In this document: positions 44,706 through 58,648 of the stretch, one piece after another
Position numbering within the stretch: position 1 is the first letter of the stretch
Layout of the letters: every line of letters starts with the position of its first letter
NCBI GenBank assembly: GCA_032719365.1
Contig: CM064867.1
Span: 59,336,601-59,400,600, forward strand
Reading direction: 5' to 3'
From: Prinsepia uniflora
Lineage: Eukaryota; Streptophyta; Magnoliopsida; Rosales; Rosaceae
Length of the DNA stretch: 64,000 bases
The notes under the pieces: generated by a model
Database searches by the model: none
What the model was told of the DNA's origin: nothing
What the model saw: only the letters and a program-made list of their open reading frames with translations
Translations under genes and position numbers: made by a program

Positions 44706-47700
44706 CTGGTCACATTCCACCTAACAACGGAAGCTTAGCGTATGGACAAAAATTGATGATCAAAAGCTACACACTACCTGTAGTTACCCAATTACAACGT
44801 TTGTTCATTCCAAACTTGGGAGTGAGTGTTAGAGCAGCATATGTACCTCCTCAAAGTACTTGTCCTCTAACGAGACCTGAGGAGTTTAAAAAACAAGGTT
44901 GAGTGGACCCAGCAGTTATTTCAGTGTAAAATAATTTTTCAATAAATAACCTTTAACCCCTTGTTTTATTCAAAATCCAGAAAATCAATCATAACAAAAC
45001 TTGAGTGTAATACGAGAAATAATAATAAAATAATAAAAACTCATAATATTCAATAAGTCATGTGAAATCATGAATATGTCACTATGTCAAGCCACTAAAC
45101 ATTTGCTCTTAAGTCACAAATCGTAACTGGGTGTCTTGCTTGTGTATCTTGACCACGTAAAGGACTAGGGGCAATGAACGATCACCTCGAGTCCCCTAGA
45201 GCTGGGGGACAAGACTGGAACTTTTTAACTAGTATAGCGAGCAGCGTGGGTGAACGATCACGTTGAGGACTGATCTACGGTCTACAGACAGGTACTAGAC
45301 ACCAGCGACTCCTAAGTGTGTTCTAACACTCTATCTTATCAATGCCCCCGGGACTAGTATGAAAATTCAATAGGTGACTCAACTAGATACTCACCATGCA
45401 CGGCCATAAACTAGATACTTACCATGCATAACCTTTAATTACTTCACAACTGATACGTTCAAGCAATCATCATAAAATAAGCATTAAATCGTAAGCCACG
45501 AATAGTCCACAATGTGAATCATACATACTTGTTATGTGCCACCAATATAATCATCGTAATATGTGCAAGTAATAGCTTTATAAAAACAGGTTTAGGGAAA
45601 GGGTTCCACTCACTAACTATTCAGGGAGTCGAAATCACCCGACGTTTCAAACCATGTAGGTCCAACTCGTCAAAAATCCTAAATAAATTAGACCATAAGG
45701 TTATTTTTTGAATTTCAAGTAAAACAATAAGAAATCGTACTTAAATTGACTTAAACGATATTAAAACGGCTCAAAACGGACTGAAAACGAGCGTAAACGG
45801 CTCGAAAACGTCACAAAATGGGCACTCCCACAATTTGGATTATTCCTTGTAGATTATTCCCTGGAATATTTCCTCCTTGGAATATTCCATGTGAAATATT
45901 CTAGGAATATTCCCTCAAAATATTCCCTTGGATATCCCGTTAATTGACCGTTAGAACTAACGGTTCTAACAGTTGAGTAACGTTGAGTGACGGTTGATTA
46001 ACGACGTTGACCGTTGACCTTCAGTTGACCACTCTCGCTGCAGCCCCCTAGAGACGGCAGCCAGATCGTCTCCAGCACCGCCGTCCATGGTGGTTAGAAA
46101 TCTGGAACTTTGGCCAATAATAACATGCAAACCAACCAGCCTAATCTACCCATTCTTAAAAACACGAAAACCACAGAATTAGTGTGACTATCTACCTAAC
46201 GAATCATAGAGGCATCTGGCTGTTGTGCGAAGTAATTGTCATGAGTAACAACATCCTGAAATATGTGGTCAAATAGGTAATACTTCATTCTGTAGCGCCT
46301 ACGAAAATCATGATCGGAATATACCAATCACGGCACAAAGTAATCCTCCATGAGTAAAGGGACAAGCCTTGCCCTAGCCAAACTTGCTTCCGTTAAAATA
46401 ACTGCCTTAGGGGCTAGAGGTCATATCAGGCATTGCCTGGACTAGATGGCTAGCCTCAGGGCTTCCCTCCTCAATGGGAAGGATTCCAACGCTTCACCTA
46501 AATTCATTCCAATCCATTTTCTTGCCCATTTTGGCCAACTACATGTTTTAAATTAGGATCACCGTTATTTGGTCTATTATGATATCAGTGGATTTTGTGG
46601 AACACGTTATTACCAAATAAAGATACAGATTGCAATGGATTTTACGAGATTCATGTGATTTATTATTTATTTGTCATGCATTGCACGCTTACTTTTCTTT
46701 CTGAGGAATTTTATAAAATATCCTTATGCAATAATTTTGGCTACTCTTTTAGTAATGTCTCCTAAGTGCAGAACTGGCCAATAACAATAACAAAAGGTTG
46801 CTGTCAGAAATCAAATCAGTGAATCACTAACAATGAAAGGGCTCTGAGTAAGGCCAAGGCCGGGGAGTAATTTACAATGAAAATCTAAATTGATATTAAA
46901 ATATGCAAATATTTAATAAATATAAAAAATTTATTTATAATTTGATTGATTTTTATTTCTTTGCAGAAATTATGTTCACACAGTGGCATTGATTGATTCG
47001 GTACAAATATTTTCCCTCTCAAAAGTAGAAGTTGTATGTGAGACAAGAATTAATATTAAACTTAATTAATTAATTAATCCGTTTTTATAAAAATCGTGAG
47101 ATAAGAAAATAATCATGTAAAAGCTTTCCCATATTAGTATTGTTGGGAAGGTATTTTCTTCTTTAGAAATGCTATTCAATTTACTTTAAAAACTATTTAG
47201 ATTTCACTCATGCATTCATGAGAATTCATGGGAATTTCTTGTGTTGAACACTCGTTTTATTTATTATCGAATTTATTTAATACACATATCCTAATCCTAA
47301 TTAGAACAAAACTTTTAATTTACACTTTAAGACTATATTGGAAAAATCTATAACTACATTCGTAATTATTTAGTTATTTATTTTGTATAAAAAAATTGAT
47401 GATTTTGATAACATTCAAGTTCCTCATGATAGACCAACCTTTCATCCATTCAAAGTTAAACGGTCTCTAATTTTCTTATTGATGTGGTGCGTATGATGAT
47501 TGACGTTGTGTTTGTGCATCAATGTTGAGTGATTGTTGTGAATTTTGTGGTAATGTTGATTATGGATTGTTTGGGTGTTACTGTTGGGCTTTGTGGTGAG
47601 TAACTTTCTCGAGATATGTGTTGAAGGATTTGGTAATCTCAGACGTCGAGCTGGGCTCCGGTTCCCGAGTGAACTTGTGGTGTGCTTGCTTGTAGTGCAG

Positions 47701-48450
47701 TGGTTGATGTTTGACATTGTGATGCTTGTGGGTTGATTATTTGTGATTGATGTGCTAGTTTTGAGTTGATTGTTGTGATGGTTTGCAGATGATACTTGCT
47801 TTATATACGTTTTCATGTACTTCGAAAGTGATAAACTGTGTTTCACTTTAATCAAAGTGAAACAATTTTTAACCGTTTTTTCGTATGCATGCTTGGTTTT
47901 GGAAAACGGAGGGTAAAAGATCGATGTTTTCAAATCATGCTTTTAAACTGTTTCTTTTTTTCCCACTCGCACGTTTTCTTGGATTTGTAACCCTCTAGAG
48001 CTGCAACATGGTAATCGAGGCTCGAAAGGCGGAGTCATGAACTAGCGGGATTTGTGTTTATTCCTTATATGACAAGGATTCTATCAGATAAGAGTAGGCC
48101 CCGGGTGTACTATACTAGTGTATTCGGGTGGGGACCTGTGAACATAGTATCAAAACTAAGGTTCTTCTTTGTGATGTTGATTTCATGCCTCCGAGATGCG
48201 AGTCTCGTGCACGAGCTGATGTTGAGACTAAGAAACGAGCCCTGGATAGTTATAGGGCTGTTAGTGGTTTTGGATTGTGACATCGAATTATCACTATTAT
48301 ATGTTTGCATGTATTGTGGGTGTTGGAAAATGTGTAAACTTCAGGTTAATTGTTGATTTTGTATTATAGATGAGACGGTTCAATGTGATTATCAATTGTT
48401 ATACCTCAAGATATTCATATATGTGTTGAATGATATTGATGGATATGATA

Positions 48451-51400
48451 TGTAACAACCCGTCCCTAACTTGAAGGATTAATTTGGGATTAATGACGGA
48501 TTAGCAAGGCTAATCGGAGATTAACAGAGGATTAACGGACGTTCAGGGCGAAATTACAATTTTGCCCCTGAATGAGGGCAAAAGTTGAATTTTGACTCGG
48601 GAGGTCTAATAGCCTAGGACCGAGGACCGTTACGTAGATCGAGTCGATACGAATTTGTAGACAGGCGGCACGTCGAATTCGGACGTTGGATAGAGAAGTT
48701 ATGGTTCACGGAAGTTTGAACGAACTATTGCACGTTTTATGAGACGGATTCCATTTGGCATTAAATGGGGCCCTGATATTTTGGACAGGTCCAATGGATG
48801 AGTGAAAAGTGTCACCTATCCATTGCCCATCTCAAACAGACACATGCATATGCCCTTCCTTTTTGTTCGATCATCTTCCATCCCAGAAAACCCGAGCAAC
48901 CCCTCCAACCTAACCAAACCCTTCCCCCATCTAATCATGTGTGAAGCCCAAAGAGTGAGGTGAGGGCCGTGAGGATGGTGGCTGTCCAAGGACGACGCCG
49001 CCGTGGACGGCGGAGGACCCCAGTGCATGGTAAGCTCGGTTTTTCCCAATTTGTATTATTTTCGATTTTGCACGTTATGGACGGTTTTAGTTGATTAGGA
49101 TAGGTTTGTTAGGTTGTTAGGAAGGTTTTAGGAAGGTTTTGGGTGGTGGTTGATGACTGAGGAGCCCTAAGGAAAAACTGGAAAACTGAACCGTGAGGGA
49201 GGAAATTGAATCGTTAGGATTTTAGGGGGTTTGGTTGACTTTAATTTCATATTTAGGTTTCTAGGATCGAAATAGGAAGAATGGAATTGGATTGGAGGAA
49301 AAAGGATGAAAATTGACTGAGTTATGAGGCTGGACCGGTGACGCCGGTCCAGTTGGACCGGATTACAGAGGACAACCGGACCGGCTGGTCGGCTGGAGGT
49401 TGAAGACAACCCTGTGCAAGCGCGTGAAGCCCACGCGCGGGGAGAATTTGGGGAAAGTTGTCAGGACCCACCCCTAATCTCCCGAGATTAAGGGCTAAAT
49501 CCTGCTCCCGTCTAACTTACGCATGACACGAAGGCTAAACTGAGGTCCACCCTCCATGTGACACGTAAGTCGGACAAGGAATTCTCGATCCAACCATACT
49601 AAAAGTAACCGTACTTCTCAGAGTGCACCGAACTACTGGGGATCGCGGGTGTGATGTCTCTGTGTCTCTCGACCAACAACCTGTACCGCAACAACCTGGA
49701 GGGTATCGAAAACACAAAGAGACTGTGAGTGGACAAAAATAAAGTATAAGTTGAAAAACAGTTATCAGAAAACATAATTACGTTTATACCGTCCATTTAA
49801 AAATAAACCAATGCATGCATATCAAGTCATGCCATGAAACCATTGCATATTAAAAAAAAAAAACCATCAACGAAAACCATTATCGAAAACCCGAACCAAT
49901 TTCTCCAATCAAATCCAGGGCCATAGCCTCAAATCACAAAGTAATCTCAAATACGGGGACTCAGTCCCAAACTTCATCAAATCCAATTCATCCGGGCCAC
50001 TGCCCAAAACATCGGAAAACCGGTGGAAAACATCAATCATACGAGTTTGCTGGATCTCAAGTGCGCCCGAGTTTTTAAACTCAAAACCATGCGCAATCAT
50101 CAGGCCTTCCTGGGATATCAACGAGTCTGTAAACTCAAAACACAATCACAGGCCTCGGGGGGTATCATAATCACTGAGTCTTTAAACTCAAAACATATAC
50201 CGAGTCTTTAAACTCAAAACCAGATCCAGTGAGTTTTTCTCTTTTCTTTTCTGGGTCTATAAACCCAAAACCATTTTTCAAGCAATAGTGAAAACCATAG
50301 AAAATCCTCATCCGAATTCGCAACAATGATTCCGTAAGCTGGCATCCGGAACCACTGCCCCGAACCCAAATCCAGATTTCCTTTCCGAAATCAGTTTCAA
50401 ACCGAAAAATCGTTTATCGAAATCTCAGAAATAGGGCTCCAAGCCCGAAATCACTTTCCTGAAATTCAATTCAAATCCTTGAAATCAAATCGTATTTCAA
50501 ATCCCGAAATCAAACCATTAAAACCATGATCAAATCACAAGATCAACCGAAATCTCGTAAAACGTAAAATCCCGTAAATATCTCGAAAACCGTGCAAATC
50601 GTAAATCATCCATATCATAAATCAAATCATAGAATCACGTATACAAAACATATAAAAGCATATATGTATGCATCAAGAGTTAGAAAGCAAAGACCACTTA
50701 CAGACCATTTCGCTGCTGCCTCGATACAAGCACACTTACGCCGTTCTCGGCCGATCCACTATCCTCGACTTCCCCGAACTTGTCCAAATCCCATAATACG
50801 GTCACTAACTACTTCACAATGATCATACTTAAGCCCCATAATTTTCCCAAATTTTTAATTATTTTTAACCGAGGTCTAAACCCTTCGGACATCCCGAAAA
50901 CTATCGAGACGATGTCCAATTGACTCGAAACAGGCGCCAAAATGTTTGTTACATCGAATACTTTAAAAGTCATGCTGGAACCTCCCTCAAAAACCGTGCC
51001 ACGCGCCGCCCAAAGGGGCTGCGCGTGGGCTTCACGCGCCTGCATTGTTTGTCTTCATCCTCCCGCCGAACGGGATCTAGATCGGTTCGGTTCAGATCGG
51101 TTCAGTAGAACCGGCAAGGGCGGTTCTTCCTGGTTTTTCTAACTAATTAAATTCAGAAATTAGGTTCTGTTTAATACCTGTCCGATCAAGCTTTCGAACC
51201 ATCAATTCTTCTCCACTGTTTCCATGGTCTCAGCCTTCCCTGTCCCTAGTGTTTTACTTCCAAACAACCTCTGTAACTTCTAGAGGCGAGTTCCAACAAA
51301 GAAAATGAATCAATAATCACAAAATTATGATGAACCCTTTCTGAAATTAACTGAACCATTCACTGTACTAAAAGCTTACCACCGTCGCCGTTCATCTCGA

Positions 51401-52613
51401 TAGGCACCACTACACACGTCTGAATCCTCTATCCAACCCCTTCTTCACATATGATGGCTAAAAACTGGGGTTTGAAGGTGACTGTGTATACTTGCGAGTT
51501 ACGGGTTGCACAGAGTTTCCTGTTTACAACCGCCACCCACGACGGTCTTCGTGGTGGCACTACCCTCTCACCATCGAGTTCCACCATTTCCATCCCACAC
51601 TACTCTCAGTTGAGGAGGATTGGCTTGTTTCTCACGGTTCATGCACACCCCCAACCACAGACACTCTGTTTTCCTGTTTTCCAGCCCGTGCATACCTTCA
51701 TTCGTTTTTTTTTTTTAAAAAAGGAATAAGGCGGTCACTGGTTGTTCCACAACCATCTGGACCCAGCCACGCGTCAAGAATCCTATGGCACCCCTTCTAA
51801 TCAACATCCAAGTGTCCATCTCTGAGTGGGCATAGATCCCAATGCAGGAAATGACTATAATACCCCTCAGGGACAAATTACAATTTTGCCCTTCGTAATC
51901 CCTGACCCGTAACTCTAGTTCCCAAACTCCGAATAACACATGCCACCTGTCATTGGAATCAGAGACTAGAGACCTTCCTAACGGTCCTCGAAGTTCGTCA
52001 AATGTCCAGGTCATTTGAAAAGTCAACAAATCGCCCCTTTTTAGTGAAATTACCAAATTACCCTAAACTTCCGAATGTCGTAACTTTCTCCTCGGATGTC
52101 GAAATCGGACGTGTCACCTGTCTATGAACTCGTGACGTCCCGAACTACCTCAAGGTCATCGGTCAAAGTCCATTTGACCGCCTGAATGAAAAGTCAACAT
52201 TTTTGCCCATTCCAAGTGCAAAATTGTTATTTTGCACTGTCCGTCCGAACGCATCCAACTAATCACCAATTACCTTCACTAATCTGTCAGTAACAACTAA
52301 TCTAATCCCGATTTCTGGAACGGGTCATTAAAAAAGTTCCAACATGTAATTTCATCTATTCGATGTAACGAACATTTTGGGACTGGTTTCGAGTCGATCG
52401 GTTATCGTCTCGATATAGTTCAGGTTGTCCGAAGGTTTAGGATAACGTTTAAAAATAGTTAAAAATCCCAGAAAATTAGGGGGTTTTAGTGAGGGGTTAA
52501 CTAAGCAGTTAGTAATCCTCTAAAGTGATTTGGATCGGTTTGGGAACCCCAGAGATGGTGATTGACCCGGGAAGGCTTACTGCGCGCGTATCGAGGTGGC
52601 ATCTCAGACGGTC
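48451..52613 (+). repeat. element D left LTR, first half, with inverted LTR F (copy 2)
   Basis: Duplicate of 35196-39355. D sequence occupies 48451-49458 and 52338-52613, again stopping at GACGGTCT. Confidence 0.8.
49459..52332 (-). mobile_element. solo LTR F, inverted (copy 2)
   Basis: 2874 bp flanked by AAAGT (49454-49458, 52333-52337). Arm CTGTGAGTGGAC is intact at 49733-49744; the other arm has decayed to GACCACTTACAG (about 50692). Stem-loop array at 50071-50270. Confidence 0.92.
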
Positions 52614-54618
52614 TAGAAGGACCGTTGGATAGGTCTAGAAATGACGATTTTGCCCCTAATTATAAGGGTCAAAAGTTGACTTTTTGATCGGGACCTTGTT
52701 TGGACTTTTTAGAAGGACTGTTGGATAGGTCTCGAAACGCTGAATTCGTTGATAGGCGGCATGCGTCAATCGAAGTTCGGACGTGGAAGTTACGGGTCTA
52801 GAATTGTGAGGGGTATTTTGGTAATTATTGGGGAAAGGGTAAAATGGTAATTGTGGATGATCCAATTAATGAATCAGCGTCTAGTGACTTATTCAGTCCA
52901 GTAAGTGACACATGTCACTGCAGTTGGAGGATTGGTGGCTTGTTTGTGTGTCGTGTTTGAACAATAACAATGACAAAGACAACAAAAAGAACCCCCCACC
53001 CCTTTGTTTAAATTCATCAAATTGAGTGATGAATGAGGTTAAGTGTGAAACCTGTGACAGTGGGACGATTTCACAGAGAAAATCGAGTAAGACTTAGAAG
53101 AGAATTGAGGACGATAAACCCTTAAATCCGAGACGCAGATTCATGAAATTCAAATTGATCGATTTTTGAATTGGAATTTATGGACCACAAACACTGAATT
53201 CGAGCTTGGATTAAGCTTTCTGAGCTCAAACCGAAGCGAACCCAATCAAAAACAAAGGAAATCGATGGTGGTTTAGTCAAGAATAGAAAGGGTGAGGACT
53301 TTGGATTTTCGAGATTGCGTTCGAGTAATTAGAGGGATTAGAGGATGACACTGAGGTTGGAATTGAACTTAAAATAGTCCTACGAAGCTATTGGCTGGAT
53401 CATTTGAAAGAAAACGGATGGAATTGAGGAAATTCGATAGAGGAACCGTGTTCTGGTGTTCTTCGAATTCGAGTTCAAATCGAAATGACTAAGGTATGTT
53501 TGATCCAAATTGATGTTACAGACCCGTAATTAATTTTTTTACGAAGCTAATAGAATGTTCAATTGTTGAAAAAGAAGTTGAATTGATGGAGAATTAAACG
53601 GGTCATGTCGCGGGTCGAGGATCCGTTTTTCAGACATACGGGTGAAGGTGGTGACACTGTAGCACACACGTGGGTACGATTCCCGAGTTGAGTTCATAAT
53701 GTTTTTGTTCTATGCAATGTAACGAACATTTTGGCGTTAGTTTCGAGTCAATCGGACACAGTTTCGATATTGTTTTGAGGGTCCGAAGGTTTATGTTACA
53801 TTTTTAATTCGTAATTAATTCCCAGAAAATTATGGGGAATTAATAAGATGTTAATTAAGTCATTAGTGACCCTGAGTAATGATTTTGGACAGGATTCGAG
53901 ATTCCTGGAAGGTACCGGAAATTACAGAAACGCACGCAGCTCGGAAAACGAGCGGTTTGGACGTTGTGTGAGTGGACTTGTTTTATAAACTGTTATGCAT
54001 GCATAGTTAAATTTTTTACATGATTTATTGCATGATTTGAACTGCAATTATTTGGTATGATTATTTTTGGATTTCAATAATTATTTTAATCAGTGTTTTG
54101 GGCACATTTTTCGAGAAACTGTGAAATTGCTGTTTTGGGCGAATACTCGGCATTTGAGATTGGTTTTGACTTCGCTTATGAATTGGGAAATTGATTTGAA
54201 GGATTTGTAATTTTTTTCGGATATTTTATGGATTTATGTGAAAATGGCAACTTAGGTTGCGGTTGCACAGATTTTCGTGAAAATGAGAATTGGGTATGAG
54301 ACCCCGTGATAATTGGTTTTGACATGGTTTTAATGATGATTTTGAAATAAAGATTTTGATTTTTTATTGGTGTTCAGTGCCCCCAGATGTGTAATTCCTG
54401 GGTAGACTTCGGATGTGTAATTCCCGAAGTGACTTCGGATGTGTAATTCCCGGAGGGACTCCGGATGCGTAATTCCTGGAGGGATCGGATGTGTAATTCC
54501 CGGTGAGGCTGGATGTGTAATTCCCAGCAGGGCTGGATGTGTAATTCCCAGCAGAATGATAACTCAGGATGTGTAATTCCCAGAGGACCCTCGGATATGT
54601 AATTGTCGAGTTATATGC
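52614..54618 (+). repeat. element C left LTR, first segment (copy 2)
   Basis: Same rearranged 5' joint as copy 1; LTR homology resumes at about 52638. Arm GTGTGAGTGGAC at 53966-53977, donor-like AAGGTATGTT at 53491, stem-loop array at 54378-54611. Confidence 0.87.
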
Positions 54619-57555
54619 TGTAACGACCCGTCCCGAAAACTGGGATTAGATTAGTGGTTAACGACGAATTTGTGCAGTTAATAGGTGATTAGTTGGAGAA
54701 GTTCGGATGGACGGTGCAAAATGACGATTTTGCCCCTAGAATGGGCAAAATGTTGACTTTTCGATCAGGCGGTCAAAAGGACTTTGAACAATGACTGTGA
54801 CGTAGTTCGGGACGTCACGAGTTCATAGACAGGTGGCACGTCCAATTCCGACATCCGAGGAAAAAGTTATGACGTTCGGAAGTTCGACGGTACTTTGGTA
54901 ATTTTGTTGAATACAGGCAAATTGTTGACTTTTCAAACGACATGAACTTTGCACGCATTTCGAGGACCATTGGGAAGATCTCAATCTCCTGATTACAACG
55001 ATAGACGGCACGTATCATTCGGAGGTCGGGAGAAAGAATTATGGGTCTAGGACTACGAGGGGTAAAATGGTAATTTGGGCATCATGGTGCATTCTGGACA
55101 TTTCCTGCATTGGGATCTGCACCCACTCAGAGATGGACACTGGGCTGTTGATTGGAAGTGATGCCATAGGATTTTTGACGTGTGGCCTTTTCTGGATGGC
55201 CTTAAAATCATCTATCACCGCCCTTTGAACCGTTTAAACAAATTGTGTGTGCACGATGGGAAAACAAAAAAAAGGGCTTGAAAAAAATTGACAAATTCTT
55301 CCCCCTTTTCCTTTGATCTTCAGCATTCTTCCTAATAGTTGAGCTTAGAAGTAAGAGACAAGAAGATGGGGGAAGTGGTGGTGCCACCGTGAATAACCGC
55401 CGTGGATGGTGGGTTTGTTTCCAATCGGGAGAAACAGATGGCAGGGTATGCTTTGACCAGGAATTTCATTCTCCCTTGCCTTCCATCGTTTGCCTTTGGG
55501 TTGTGCATCAAAAAGAGGGGGAAGTGGAAAGGAAGGTGGTGGTATCCACGGAGGAGCTCACGGCAGACTGTAAGGTTTTATTTTAGAATTAAGTTAGTTT
55601 GAAATCAATTATGGAAAATGAAGAATGGTTGGTTTTTGAGAGATTGTGACGATTTAAAAGTGTTTCTAGGGACCCCAGAAGATGTTTGGGATTAGAAACA
55701 TGGCCAATGGTGGCCAGAAACCTGAGAACACAGTGGAGGAAAACATCGACTTTTGCAGGATGATCGGGAGGTACCTTCTCGTACTTCTTTTCATGATTTC
55801 CATAGGTAGATTAATTGTATAGTTAGGGACGAAATTAAAGGCGAAAATAGGAATAGAAACGGTTTAAAAAAGGACAAAACCAGCCACACCAGTTCACGGT
55901 TGGACCGGAATTGTAGACCGGTTCAGACCGGTCGATTAAAGAAGTTGATGAACAGTAACTTAGGCGCGTGAGGCCCACGCGTAGCCACTTCAGGCGGCAC
56001 GTGTGGGTGCGTGGTAAGCTTTTTGAGGAAGGTTCCAACACGACTTTTAAAGTATTCGATGTAATGAACATTTTGGAATTGGTTTCGAGTCGATCAGACA
56101 TTGTCTTGATATGTTTCGGGATGTCCGAAGGTTTTAGGCCTCGGTTAAAAATAGTTAAAAATTTGGGAAAATTATGGAGCTTTAGTATGATAATTGTGAA
56201 GTAGATAGTGACCGTTTCCTGGGATTTAGATAGGTTCGGGAAAGCCGAGGATAGTGGATCGGCCGGGAATCACGTAAGTGCTCGCGTATCGAGGCGACGA
56301 TGCTACTGGTCTGTGAATGGACTTTGCTTTCTAACTTATGATGCATGCATATATGTTTTTATATGATTTCAATACGTGATTCTATGATTTGATTTATGAT
56401 CTTTATGATTTACGATTTGCACGATTTTCGAGATATTTACGGAATTTCACGTTTTACGAGATTTTGATTTTTCTTGTGATTTGATCATGGTTTTAATGAT
56501 TTGATTTCGGGATTTGAAACATGACTTGATTTCAAGGTTTTGAAAAGTGATTTCGGGCTTGGAGCCCTGTTTATGAAATTTCGATAAACGATGTTTCGGA
56601 TTTGGTTTGAAACTTGGAAAGGAAATCTGGATTTGGGTTCGGGATGATGGTTCCGGATACTAGCTTACAGAATCATTGTTGCGAATTCGGATAAGGATTT
56701 TCTGTGGTTTTCACTGTTGATCGAAAAATGGTTTTGGGTTTAAAGACCCGGAAAAAGAAAAGAAAAACCGCTGGATCTGGTTTTGAGTTTAAAGACTCGG
56801 TTGATTAACGGGGGGAGGGCCCTGGATTGATAGGTTTTGAGTTTAAAGACTCGGTGATTGTGATACCCCCCGAGGCATGTGATTGTGTTTTGAGTTTAAA
56901 GACTCGTTGATATCCCGGGAAGGCCTGATTATTGTGCATGGTTTTGAGTTTAAAGACTCGGACGCACTTGAGATCCAGCAAACTCGCATACTTGATGTTT
57001 TTCACTGGTTTTCAGATGTTTTGGGCAGTGGCCCGGATGAATTGGATTTGATAAGTTTTGGGACTGAGTTCCCGTACTTTGTGATTGATTTGAGATTTTG
57101 GCTGAGGCCCAGGATTTCAATGGCGAAATTGATTCGGGTTTTCGATAATGGTTTTCGTTGATGATTTTTAATATGAAATGGTTTCATGACATGCCTTGAT
57201 ATGCATGCATTAGTTGTTGCGTGGAGGGTATAAATGTAGTTATCTTTTATGATAACTATTTTTTAACTTATACTTTATTTTTGTCCACTCTCAGTCTTTT
57301 CATCGATACCCTCCAGGTTGTTGCGGTGTGGGCTATTGGTAAAGGGAGACAGAGACATCACACCCGCGATCCACAGTAGTTAGGCGCACTCTGGGAAGTC
57401 CAGATACTTTTAGGGTGGTTGGATCGAGAATCCCCTGTCCGACTTATGTGTCACATGGAGGGTTGGAAGTCTGTTTAGCCTTCGTGTCATGCGTAAGTTA
57501 GACGGGAGCAGGATTTAGCCCTTAATCCAGGGGGATTGGGGGGCGAGTCCTGACA
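54619..57555 (+). mobile_element. solo LTR G (copy 2)
   Basis: 2937 bp, flanked by TATGC (54614-54618, 57556-57560). Duplicate of 41361-44300. Stem-loop array at 56731-56968. Confidence 0.93.
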
Positions 57556-57560
57556 TATGC

Positions 57561-57960
57561 TTTCTTGTATGATAAAATGATTTTATAAAACGATTCATGT
57601 GTTTAGCTTGAGATCCGCGATTTGATATTTTCATGTGATTTGGCTTGGAAGCCGGTGATTCATATGTTTGATTATATGCATGCATGGTTTGATAAACTGG
57701 AGGGTAACTGATGTATTTTGATAAATTTGTTTTTAAATGATATTATTTTTGTCCACTCACACCTTTCCTGTTTTGATGACCCTTTAGGCCATGACACGAC
57801 GTTCGGTGGCTGATCTAGAGGTGGAGGCATGAGCGGAAATCAGTGCAGCTATCCCTTGTCTTATAGGTGCTGAAGGATAGTTTCGGGACTTCAGTTGACT
57901 TGTCAGATGGGAGCAGGACTGGGCACGGTTATCAAAGTCCAGTTGGGACGGGTCCTGTCA
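57561..57960 (+). repeat. element C left LTR, second segment, original tail
   Basis: Right arm GTCCACTCACAC (57751-57762), then the unaltered C-type tail (GATGGGAGCAGGACTGGG), ending GGGTCCTGTCA at 57960. This is the parental sequence for the hybrid at 44306-44705. Confidence 0.9.
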
Positions 57961-58648
57961 AATTGGTATCAGAGCATTGGGTTACTGATTTTCCATGCCT
58001 CTGAGATACGAGCCCTGTGTGCGTCCTAGGGATGAGACTAGATACGGGGGTATAGGAAATCCCTGGAGTGATTAGGACCCTGGATTGGGGGTCGAATATT
58101 GTATCATGTGTTCTGGTTGTGTTGGACTTGTGTTGGTCCGAATGGTTGTTTACGATAACGATATGGTATATGGATGGGCATGTTGGGCCCAGGATACATT
58201 TGACCAGCATAGGGGGTCGGATGAGTGACCTTTGGATTTTGGATATCGAATGGGACTCAGAGGGAGTTCGGAATAGGTTTAGTGTGTGTTGGGAGATCCT
58301 GAATAGAATGTGGTTCGCCTAGGGGTGTTTGCTAGGTGACCGGATATGCCAGTGGTGGCATTGATGTGAGTGAAAGTTGAATTCAGACTCGAGAGGAGTC
58401 GAGACATTGGATTTGGACTCAATAGGAGTCAGGTGTTGGTCTAGGACTCAGAATGAGTCGTGATATACTAAGAGGGCTCGGGACGAGCCAAAAAGGATGG
58501 AAAAGGTAATTATGGTTTTACATAACGAGTGAATAAGGGTTCACGTGGGAACCTGAGGTATTTAATTGGATGTGAATTGAATCTCCAAGATCGTTGTTGG
58601 AGAGGTACATCTGAATTTCGGGGACGAAAGTTTTTAAGGGGGGAAGGT
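57961..58648 (+). other. interior of element C: primer site, gag vestige, hairpin row, polypurine tract
   Basis: 688 bp, non-coding. Primer site TTGGTATCAGAGC (57963-57975). Vestigial gag start at 57995 (MPLRYEP). Four short hairpins at about 30-bp spacing lie at 58386-58489. Purine tract AAGGGGGGAAGGT (58636-58648) abuts the right LTR. Together with the LTRs this defines a non-autonomous element of the same family as B. Confidence 0.85.

Larger units (their letters stand above)
44706..57960. repeat. tandem duplication, copy 2 (13,255 bp)
   Basis: Second copy of the unit: LTR fragment 44706-45827, unassigned 45828-47436, LTR tail 47437-48144, interior vestige 48145-48450, D LTR half 48451-52610 with inverted LTR F, and C left LTR 52615-57960 with solo LTR G. 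It lacks solo LTR E; the empty site CACTC is at 45823-45827. Confidence 0.95.

Noticed and set aside
28196..57960. Tandem unit as an assembly artefact
   Set aside because: The copies differ by about 1% and by an entire solo LTR with its own target duplication, and the central joint is a hybrid. A simple false duplication would not produce these, though long-read support would settle it.
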